Notes under the pieces: model-generated | Seen by the model: the letters and a program-made list of their open reading frames with translations, nothing else | Database searches by the model: none | Told to the model about the DNA's origin: nothing | In this document: in pieces, positions 55,314 to 64,000 of the stretch | Position numbering within the stretch: position 1 is the stretch's first letter | Layout of the letters: each line of letters begins with the position of its first letter | Made by a program: the position numbers and the translations under genes | Assembly (NCBI GenBank): GCA_963556255.1 | Contig: OY744615.1 | Location: 21,420,696 to 21,484,695 of the forward strand | Length of the DNA stretch: 64,000 bases | Direction of reading: 5' to 3' | From: Allolobophora icterica | Lineage: Eukaryota; Annelida; Clitellata; Crassiclitellata; Lumbricidae

Positions 55314-55640
55314 CAGCGGTTCTCAACCTTTTGAGACTCGAGGAACATTTTTTATAAATGTTGGGTCTTGGTCACGGACCACCATAAAAAATTGTGCCAC
55401 TGGCGCACATATGCGACCCTATAAAATTATAAATATATATAAAATTATAGTATAAAATAATAAATTTGATCAGATTGAGCATTGTACTTATTATTTACTA
55501 TTAATTTTAATTAGTGTTTTAAGTTTGAAGTAAAGAAAGTCTGCTTGCATGTTTTTAATTGTAAAAAATATAAATTGTAGGCCTTACTCGCGGACCACCA
55601 GGCAGATGACCGCGGACCACCAGTGTCTTCACTGTTAGGA
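55314..55640 (+). mobile_element. hAT 5' end fragment
   Basis: CAGCGGTTCTCAACCTTTTG is a typical hAT terminal sequence, and the following GGACCACC repeats are common inside such elements. The matching right end and target duplication are missing, so this is a broken copy. Confidence 0.55.
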
Positions 55641-55660
55641 GGGACACCCTAATTTGCCCT

Positions 55661-55697
<37 letters not shown>
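55661..55697. repeat. (GAT)n microsatellite
   Basis: Twelve uninterrupted TGA/GAT triplets. Confidence 0.95.
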
Positions 55698-55752
55698 AGT
55701 GACTATAATAGTAACAATGAGAGTGATGATGATGCTCGGTAATTGCTTTTAA

Positions 55753-56212
55753 GGGGCCATCCATATATTACGTATGCAAAAATTCGGGAAAATTTGACCC
55801 CCCCTCCCCCCCTGTTCGCAAGCGTACTTTCTTCCACACCCCCCCCTGTGTACGTACACTTGACGCTCACCCCCCCCCCCCGAAGACCAGCTGCAGAAAG
55901 TGTCTCCAGGCAGCCTGTCTGCACTTTAGGCCAGATTATTGAAGGGCCAATATAGACAAATTATAGGTGTCGTTCACAGCACAGAATAACTGCACATGGC
56001 TTTTATATAATGTAATAAAATGCCATGGGACGACTATAGGATAATACAGAGTTATAAATAGGCTAATGTGGACGTCATAATTTGAAATTTATTTTGGGTA
56101 CGTACACATTTTGTTACCCCCCCTCCCCCCCCGTTCGCACCCGTACGCAAAATCGCCAAAATCCGACCCCCCTCCCCCCCCCTAAGTGCGTACGTAATAT
56201 GTGGATGGCCCC
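55753..56212. mobile_element. PIF/Harbinger-like MITE (460 bp), C-rich
   Basis: Inverted ends GGGGCCATCCATATATTACG and its complement CGTAATATGTGGATGGCCCC are flanked by TAA on both sides (55750-55752, 56213-56215). A 3 bp TAA/TTA duplication is characteristic of PIF/Harbinger. The interior contains several runs of 7-14 C. Confidence 0.75.
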
Positions 56213-56215
56213 TAA

Positions 56216-58237
56216 TCTTGAGGGCTTCCTCAGATAAAATAATAATGGCCAAAACCAATGGGTATGAAAAGTGGGGGGAATGGTACCCTCCAGTTCAAAA
56301 GTTGGGTGTGTGTTGTAACGTATGTGATAGTATAACACCATAACGACTGGTATAATAGTGTAGCAGCGTTACTAGCGTATCTAATAGTGTCCGATATTAT
56401 CGTATCTAATAGTTCTGCGCTTGGTCTGCTCTGTTGCCCGTTCTGTGATGTGACTGCGCCTCGAGAGGCAGGGCCGTCTGCATCCATCGCTGCGTCACCA
56501 GTCCTGCCAGCCGCTCGTTGGCTTGGCTACGACAGGGCAATGAGTGTACCCTTACAGGGTACTCCTCGTACCTATCGTAAATTACGCCTATGGGCTTCAC
56601 AACTACACATGTAGGCCTACAGCAAAACATACTATGGCTCGTTGAATATTTACTGGAGACGCTCTGAAACCACCGGCTCACGAAGATCCCAGTTTTCCTT
56701 GTTCAGTTCAAAACCACCGGCTCACGAAGATCCCAGTTTTCCTTGTTGGAAAACATCGGGCGCGCACGCTCTCTGCCCCGTTAACTCTGGCGCATCGCTG
56801 TGACCACGCTTTTCTTTGGCGTCCACCACCTCTGCACTGAGTCTGCAGACAGAACGATAATTATATTTGAGATTGCATACGTGGATGACTGACTACAATC
56901 TAAGCTCTGAAGTCTGAAAGTTAAGTAGCCAGATGGTTCAAAATGTTCGAAAGCTGGATCATTATGCGGCGCAGCCTTGAAGATGGGAATTCTCATCAAT
57001 TCGTGTCCATTTTTCAAACTATTAATATCGGTAGTAATTTTGGTGTTGTTGAAACTGGCATCACCATTTGTCGTACTCCATATAACCGACGTCATTTTCA
57101 CGAGCTTCCGACTCCAATACCATATATTTCTCATTATCCTACATATTCTTCTAAGTTATCTTTTGGCTCTTCATCTCGCTTATGATAACGCTTGCTGTTG
57201 GCAGGATCCTAATTTTTAAAATCGCATACGCTAGAAGAAGAATTTTCAGCTTACTTACTATTTATCGTCGGTTTAGTCCGTTCAGTGAATCTAATATTTT
57301 TATATACCAGCGCAGCATAAATACGTGAATTAATTAGGGAAGGGGCGTGAAGAAAATTCTTAATTTTAATTTTCTGTATAGAATACTCAACTTAAACTGT
57401 CAAGGTACTTTATTTTGTACGGCTAACGATAAAAAATTGCGAGATGCAGGAGACAAAATGCTTACAGATGCTTAATTTGGATAAAATGCGTTTGAAATGT
57501 GTCGTCCATATTTACCATGTTGACACTGCAGACGCATAGGCTTAGCGGCATTTGGCTAATCAATAGGTGACCAAATTCTTCTCATATACATTCACTTCAA
57601 GTTGGCTGTTTAATATTCTCGTCACGGCCTTGGTAACTGAATATTATTCGAAATTCAGGATCGCACCCCTTCACATCTCTTTCACTGTAATCGCAGTAGC
57701 TCGTTACACCCGTATCCCGGTATCCGTGATAAAAGGCGGGTCATCATTCGAAAGTTCTCGACAAATATTCGATATGTTTTGCCATACGTTATTGTTTGTT
57801 GACTATGCAAAAAGTAGACTTAGTTCTGTTTTGGGCTTGGCAAACGTTTACAATCTAACCTAGCCTAACCCTAGCCCTGAATTTTAAAATCCAGCTTCCA
57901 CTCGCAGTTATAGCTTTTTAGTCACACAAATACACAGGCTACACTGACCCTAAGCCATAAACGACCCTCACACAACGCTTGCCCTGACCATAACCGACCC
58001 TCATAATGCAAAGGCACCCACCGTGGGCCACCCAGGTATTACGTAGGCCCCCCGATTGTAAACATTTGCCTTGGGCTTCTCCTGTACAGTAACGCTTTAC
58101 ATCAACTGTCTGTTTTGTAAAATGTGGGTGTTTGACTTGCATTAGGAAAGGACTATTTACATAACTTCAAATAGATGTACCAACTGTGGGCCAGTTATGT
58201 TCTGTGCATAAGGTTCTCACTTGTGTGATGAATTCTA
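56216..58237. other. intergenic, with 44-bp tandem duplication
   Basis: No gene recognised. A 37 bp sequence starting AAACCACCGGCTCACGAAG occurs at 56667-56703 and 56711-56747. A CCCTGACC-rich stretch at 57940-58010 resembles 43495-43535, suggesting a further dispersed repeat. Confidence 0.5.
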
Positions 58238-58245
58238 CTGGCAGG

Positions 58246-58411
58246 CAGGCCCGCCGAGAGGGAGGGGCAGAGGGGGCAAATGCCCAGGGGCCCGGCGATT
58301 TTTAGGGGCCCGGGCCAGGCCCGCAATCAACTTTTCTCATTGAGCCTAATAATAGTTTAGGGGCCCGTGACTACTCTGCCAAGGGGCCCGGAATTTCTGT
58401 CGGTGGCCCTG
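58246..58411. mobile_element. non-autonomous hAT element (166 bp)
   Basis: Ends CAGGCCCGCCGA and TCGGTGGCCCTG (one mismatch when inverted) lie between perfect 8 bp duplications CTGGCAGG (58238-58245, 58412-58419). The interior is GC-rich with repeated GGGGCCCGG. It lies 144 bp upstream of the beta-adaptin ATG. Confidence 0.88.
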
Positions 58412-58555
58412 CTGGCAGGATGTGCTCTGGTGTTTAGTTGGAAACAGATCTTATAAAGGGTGACTGTAAAGAAATGCTGTTAATGTTGGAATATTGTAAC
58501 ATTTGCTGCTGTTTGACACTTACAGCTGAATTGGTTACAAGGAAACGCGTCGAAG

Positions 58556-61500
58556 ATGACGGACTCGAAGTATTTCACTACCACCAAAAAGGGTGTGTTT
58601 TTCTGTGATAAAGTACTTTAAAATTGTCTTGGTGCATCCATATATATATATGTCAGCTATGGTTGACATTTGCTCTGTTGAGCTACAGAGTATTGATATG
58701 AAGCTAAATGTAGCCAAATCTCAAGTCGTAAGGATTGGATCACAGTTCCGTAATATGTGTAAGAACATTAGTGTCAATGGAGTAGAGATCAGTTATGTGA
58801 ACAAGCTAAAACAGGGGTGGGCAACATACGGCCCGCGGGCCGGATCCGGCCCCCGGGGACCTTTTGACCGGCCCTTGACATGTCTGTTATATTAGCCTTG
58901 TACTTAGGAACCTTTTATACGACCCTACTTGGATTTCTGTGCATAGGCCAACATTAAAACATCTGTTTGCTATTTATTAAGAATCAGGCCTCTAGTTTAG
59001 TCAGCTAGTTTACTACTCAGTCATCAATGTAATGACTCTCTGCATGTAACAAGAACACAGAGTAGGTAGGCCTAGGTTCGTAACTTTAGAAGCCATCTTC
59101 ACTTAGATTTTATGCCCTGAAAATGGTTGCGCTATTTCCAAGCACTTATATTTGTGAGCAGAACTGCTCACAGATGAAACTTACAAAATGCAAAAACAGA
59201 TGCAGACTAACAGATGACAATCTCTCCAATGAACTTCGAATTGCCACTTCGAACATTAAAGCAAACATTCCGGATTTGTGGTGATAGAAGTAGTGTCAGA
59301 TCTCACATTAATCATTAAATATAACACATGAGGCAAATGGATATATTTTACAGACTAACAGTTTTATGTATTTTTAAAACTGAAGAACTTAAAACATATT
59401 TTGTTTCTTTGTAAGACTGTAGGTTTTAGGAGAAGTATATTTTCATCATAAAAATTATCTTCATTTACTTTAAACTCAAAGCATAACCGTAACGGTTATT
59501 GCACAATATTTAGTTTGAATAAAATTAATATTGCAAATGAATCTGCAAAAATTAGCCCGCGATGGACATGTGGCCCCCGAGGTGCCCTTAAAATCTTAGT
59601 GCGGCCCTCTGTTAAAAGAAGTTGCCCATGCCTGAGCTAAAATATCTGGGTTGTTTTCTAGTTGCAGCCAAGTCATTTAAAATTAGTATGCATGAAATGC
59701 GCGTTAAGTTTTACAGGTCATTTAATTCTTTGTATAGCAAGTGCCACAAATTTAGTGAACCTGTTTTATTACATTTGGTAAGTGCCCACTGTAAACCATT
59801 TCTTCTCTATGGAATGGAAGCTGTCAACCCTACCAAAAGCGAGCTAAATTCCTTAGAATACACTTACAGCTCTGCAATATGCAAAATTTTCAAAATCTGT
59901 TATAGTACTGTTGTATCGGTCCTACACTTCATGCATGAAAGTAACTTAAAAGACTGTTGGTTAACTAGAAGACTGCGATTTACTCAGAATTGCCTTTCAA
60001 ATGACAATGATGTTGTGAGATTTCTGTCTTATTTCTCAAACACCATAAGTGATTGAGTCTTTTGTTTTGTGTTTTCATATTTTTGTTTTGTGCTACCAAT
60101 GTTTGGTGAATTAAAGATTGATATATATATATGATATATATATATATATATACTGTATGTATTAAAACATAGACATTTGTTGGGAATACATAAGCATTAT
60201 GCAGTTATAATCTGAAAAAGCAGAGATGAATTTGAAATCCATAGGCTTTCATAAATTGTAACACGTATGAATAGTTAGAATGCAAGGATGGTGACTGGTT
60301 GCTAGTGAGGAGTGATTATGCTTGTTTAGCTGTGTCACCAGTGCAAATGGTCATATGACTATTGTTGTTTTTGTGTTTTCCTGTCACTGACACAATCTTC
60401 AATATTAAAAACACGTCTATGAGGTCTACTATTATATGTATTTATGTATGTATCTGGTGTCTTCTGAATACCTGTTCACAGGAATATAAGAAATGAGTCA
60501 AGCATGGACAGAACTCTACCATAGAAAGTGATAGAAAGAAAATTAGACTTATTTTGGTAATGAGTACAATTTTTGCATCGTTGACTGTTTATAGGTGAAA
60601 TATTCGAGTTGAAGGCGGAGCTGAATAGTGATAAAAAAGACAGGAAAAAAGAGGCGGTGAAAAAGGTCATTGCCAGCATGACAGTTGGAAAAGATGTCAG
60701 GTGCCAGAAATTTATTACATGTATTTTCATTCTAGAATTGCTGTTGTCATGCCTTTTTTACACAATAATCCTGAGGTGTCCTGTTGACTGACTTTACTTG
60801 TGTTCCACTGTAAATATTTTACTTATGGTAATTTCTACCGTTTCAGCAGTTAATCTTGTGTGATAGGTAAAATAAACATTCATCGTAGTAATAAAGTTAG
60901 GTATGGGTGTTGAAAAATAGTAATTTAAAGGTATGGTATTTGACTTATTATTAATTTGTCTTGATATGTAGTTTAATTACAATGTATGTGAAATGAAGCA
61001 GTTCAAGATTCAGAGGAATAACTATGGTATATGTCCCCAATATTGATATTCTGACATTTTACATAATTGAACATTAATTTAATACTCGTCTATCTCAATC
61101 CGTAGATCCACTGGATCTACTGGACTGACATACATTACATAAATGAGTTATGAACACAGTTGCAGTCAAGTTTTGTCGCAGAACACAACAAGTGTGGAAG
61201 GATGACAATAATTTTTCTTCAATTTAAGAGCAATGTTTGTAAATATCAAATTTGTTAGACCATGAATTATTTAATAATAATAATAATAATAATAATATTT
61301 ATTCTTTAATTAAGCGCCTGCAAACGCACTGCGCTGTACATGTACATGTTATGCGATAAATCTTAACTACTAACAGAACAGACAGCCTGCAATACACGGC
61401 GCAAATTGCAGCCTACAAAGCATGTCCGCCTATGGGACTCGATCTCTGTACCTCTCGCACTCTACGCCAGATGTTATCCAATGCGCTATCGGGCCCCCCA

Positions 61501-63682
61501 TGTGCTTAATTCCTCTTATCCCTCTATCTTATTAATTCCTCTTATCCCTCTATCTTATCCCTCTATCTGTCAAAATGATCCACAGACACAGTTGGGTTGT
61601 TTAACTTTTATAATATATTTAATGTTTGATTTTTTTATTATTATACTTCACTAATATTTGTACATTTTATTACAATTTTCTATAAGCTCATATCTAAATT
61701 GTGAGAACAGAAATGTGTTGTAATCAAGCATAATTTTTGCAACTGGGCCTAAAACCTCTGCTTGGACATACAATAGTTTTGAACCATTGCTATGCTCCTC
61801 TGCTTTTTGGTAAGTTGACAAAACTCCATGACATTAGACTTTTGATGATGCTGTTGCAGCGCCCTCTTTCCTGATGTTGTCAACTGCATGCAGACGGACA
61901 ACCTGGAGCTGAAGAAGCTAGTCTATCTTTACCTGATGAACTATGCCAAGAGCCAGCCAGATATGGCTATCATGGCTGTCAATACCTTTGTGAAGGTAAC
62001 AGTTCTTGTTGTGGTTGTTACGATATAAGATCTGGTATTTTTGCCGATGTTTCATGCACACTTGGTGAACTATCAAATTGCGTGAACAGTGAACAATACA
62101 TGTAGATTACTATGTTGATGAAGAAATAACTGGATGCAAAAACTTTACAAATTTGAGTTATTTTGAAGACCTAAAACTGAATAAGACATAAGTAATAAAG
62201 AGCGACAGAACTTATTTGTTGACTTTCTCATTTTCATTTTGATTTGATAGGATTGTGATGATAGCAATCCACTGATTCGTGCGCTGGCTGTGAGGACGAT
62301 GGGTTGCATCCGCGTTGACAAGATTACCGAGTATCTATGTGAGCCACTTCGCAAGTGTCTGAAGGACGAAGATCCATACGTACGCAAGACAGCCGCAGTT
62401 TCTGTGGCCAAGCTGCACGACATCAGTCCACAGCTTGTGGAGGATCAAGGCTTCCTCGACAGCCTTCGGGAGCTTCTGTCTGACTCTAACCCTATGGTAA
62501 GCAGCTTCCAATCCCATCCTGAACTCACAGTAGGTGTTTTCTAAGGCCATGATAAGTAGGCTCTAATTGTGTAGTAAGTGGTTTCTTGCCTATGGTACAC
62601 AACATCAGCCTCCTTGATTAACAGCCTATAACTGTGGGGTAACAGTTACAGTAAACAGCATTGTTCTCTGAGCAAGTAACTTTGGTCTCCATGGTAAGCA
62701 GCATTTGACTGTGAGCAGTTTCAAGTTAAGAGTATATGAAATTTTAAATTTAACGAGCCTCGATTCCTGCTGTAGGTAAGCCCAATGATAAGGTATTTTT
62801 GTTTATATTTCTTCTTATTTGTATTCCTGCTACTAAGTAAAATTTGCTAATGGGTGATGGCTTCACAAAAAGAGTGTTTCTTGTGCAGGTGGTTGCTAAT
62901 GCTGTTGCTGCAATTTCTGAGATAATGGAGACTTCACCAACTGCGAGCCAGATTGTTGATCTCAACACTCAGATTATCAATAAGCTTTTGACTGCTCTTA
63001 ACGAGTGCACTGAGTAAGGGAAACAGTGTTCTTTTTAACATCTTGATATATGTAGAGTAGAACAGAACATGTGCAACAGGTAACTTGGAGGTTGGAAGAG
63101 TTTGATGCATAAGGATAATTCTTTAAAATGTGTAATAAAAGATAAGATAAGAATATTCTTTAAAATACCAGTTGCTATCTGCATTTTGGTTAACATACAT
63201 GGCAATGATCAAACATCATGGTTGTGATCAAACATCATCAAGACAAGCATATTATCATCAAATCTGATATTTACATTTAAAATAGGACATTTGGAATATC
63301 AGGTTATTTTATAACTGCAGGGAACATTTAGAAAGTACTTGGCATTGCAAGTATTGTAAGCAGTACAAGTATTGTAAGCAGTACAAAACTTTGCAGCAGT
63401 TGCTATTCGCTGTATCGTAGTGTATTTGTCACGTTTTAAACCTTAATTTTACTTTGATTTTCATTAAACTGAGCAGGATTTTAATTGGGTTTGTGGTATT
63501 CATGGACAGATAAGTCAGGTGTTTATCTGGCTTCCTTGTCTTTCAGGTGGGGCCAAGTGTTCATACTGGACTCGGTGTCCAATTACATACCAAAAGACGA
63601 ACGTGAGGCACAGAGCATCTGCGAAAGAGTGACTCCAAGACTGGCACATGCTAACTCTGCCATCGTTTTGTCAGCAGTGAAG
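58556..63682 (+). CDS. AP-1/AP-2 complex beta subunit (beta-adaptin), 5' part
   Basis: Six in-phase exons: 58556-58592, 60595-60700, 61860-61995, 62251-62496, 62889-63013 and 63547-63682. They encode the first 262 residues or so of the roughly 940 aa adaptin trunk, and the gene continues past the window. The start [13 protein letters not shown] is invariant in AP1B1 and AP2B1. The following HEAT-like solenoid ([74 protein letters not shown]) is nearly unchanged from vertebrates. [19 protein letters not shown] and [10 protein letters not shown] lean to AP1B1, but many invertebrates have one shared beta subunit, so I give no symbol. It links clathrin to cargo on trans-Golgi or plasma-membrane coats. 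ACTTACAG at 58518-58525 may end a 5' UTR intron. Confidence 0.97.
58812..59634 (+). mobile_element. hAT element (823 bp) inserted in a LINE
   Basis: Ends CAGGGGTGGGCAAC and GTTGCCCATGCCTG are inverted repeats with one mismatch. The 8 bp duplication AGCTAAAA flanks it (58804-58811, 59635-59642), inside the LINE reading frame. Subterminal GGCCCGCGGGCCGG resembles the copy at 45870. It retains the transposase 3' end (59123-59284). Confidence 0.92.
59123..59284 (+). pseudogene. hAT transposase C-terminal fragment
   Basis: A 53-codon frame with [20 protein letters not shown] then [18 protein letters not shown]. This is the hAT C-terminal dimerisation motif (STY.CE..FS.M...K...R.RL.D..L...LRI) seen in ZBED5/GTF2IRD2-like proteins. 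The canonical Phe after CE.. is Cys here. The catalytic part is deleted. Confidence 0.75.
60120..60152. repeat. (TA)n microsatellite
   Basis: TA dinucleotides interrupted once by ATGATATA, just after the LINE fragment. It may be its tail. Confidence 0.8.
61269..61505 (-). mobile_element. tRNA-derived SINE with (ATT)n tail
   Basis: On the minus strand: A-box-like GATAGCGCATTGGATAAC, tRNA-like middle CTGGCGTAGAGTGCGAGAGG and B box AGATCGAGTCC, then a body ending in AAAGAATAAATATTATTATT. This is a nearly full-length SINE in beta-adaptin intron 2. Just beyond it (61506-61568) a CTCTTATCCCTCTATCTTA unit is tandemly repeated. Confidence 0.7.
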
Positions 63683-64000
63683 GTATGTCTTGAATTAGCA
63701 TTGGTATTAAGAATGACAAAATTAGAAGGTTCTTGTTGAGAATTTGGACATAAAAAATTAGGTTCAGAAATTTAAGAGCAAAAAAGTTTTTCATAGGAAT
63801 GTGAAGACCTGAATGGTGAAAAAAGCAGATGTCTTGGCATTTTTGTTGACTCAGATGATACTTAGCCTATACTAATGTGGTTAATTTGTTTGACGCATGA
63901 CAGATCACAAGTTGGTAATCACTGTTACTAAATAATATAGACTCTAAAATTGTGATTTAAAAAGGGACGAACAGAACACTGTGTTCATGTTGATATAATA

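Larger units (their letters stand above)
58640..60056 (+). pseudogene. LINE reverse-transcriptase fragment split by a hAT
   Basis: Two parts, 58640-58811 and 59635-60056, are in the same frame on either side of the hAT element. The first gives [14 protein letters not shown] ... [10 protein letters not shown]; the second gives [12 protein letters not shown] ... [14 protein letters not shown] and runs to a stop at 60056. This is the C-terminal half of a non-LTR reverse transcriptase (thumb and following region). The catalytic core is missing, so it is 5'-truncated. It lies in beta-adaptin intron 1. Confidence 0.8.

Noticed and set aside
56781..57134. 117-codon minus-strand frame
   Set aside because: No recognisable family, and an equally long frame lies on the other strand; insufficient evidence for a gene.

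Overview
This is animal nuclear DNA. It is intron-rich (GT/AG junctions confirmed by reading frame), AT-rich and crowded with dispersed repeats. Six host or element loci are readable: a DNAJC30-like co-chaperone (-), ribosomal protein L6 (+), an intact-looking LTR retrotransposon (+), the 3' half of a DGCR2-like membrane protein gene (-), a complete CCT6 chaperonin gene (+) and the 5' part of an AP-1/AP-2 beta-adaptin gene (+, running off the right edge). Protein similarity, tRNA-derived SINEs with ATT/TAA tails and many hAT relics suggest a marine invertebrate (deuterostome or lophotrochozoan). The species cannot be fixed from the sequence.

Layout: 1-6.4 kb holds SINE and minisatellite sequence, then DNAJC30 lying between two inverted copies of a 225-240 bp repeat. 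A 200-N assembly gap follows at 6440-6639. From 8258 to 19630 there is a giant palindrome: two 4.74 kb arms that appear identical except for the length of two microsatellites, around a 1.89 kb spacer. The spacer holds a 39-bp-period AT-rich minisatellite and, unexpectedly, an open exon encoding an IAP/BIRC-type RING finger with all eight zinc ligands at XIAP spacing. The palindrome is bracketed by GAGTTAACTC-rich repeats. RPL6 (four coding exons) follows at 21.1-24.1 kb.

At 27.5-34.4 kb lies a 6.9 kb LTR element with apparently identical 481 bp LTRs and a 5 bp target duplication. Its order is gag-protease, then integrase, then reverse transcriptase-RNase H. Integrase upstream of RT in a gypsy-like element is the hallmark of the Gmr1 group. 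An in-frame TAG separates integrase from RT, and pol is in the +1 frame relative to gag.

From 35.4 to 39.6 kb, minus-strand exons encode a VWC domain, a transmembrane helix and a PPxY-rich tail (DGCR2-like). Divergent from it, CCT6 occupies 42.3-54.2 kb in 14 exons (531 aa), with introns full of hAT elements, MITEs, SINEs and LINE tails. From 58.5 kb the beta-adaptin gene begins; its first intron carries a LINE fragment split by a hAT element. Six non-autonomous hAT copies with perfect 8 bp target duplications were found by reading TIRs and flanks.

The host genes are unrelated housekeeping functions (mitochondrial co-chaperone, ribosome, chaperonin, clathrin adaptor, membrane adaptor) and form no operon or pathway. 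The unusual content is the palindrome with its RING exon and the Gmr1-type retrotransposon.
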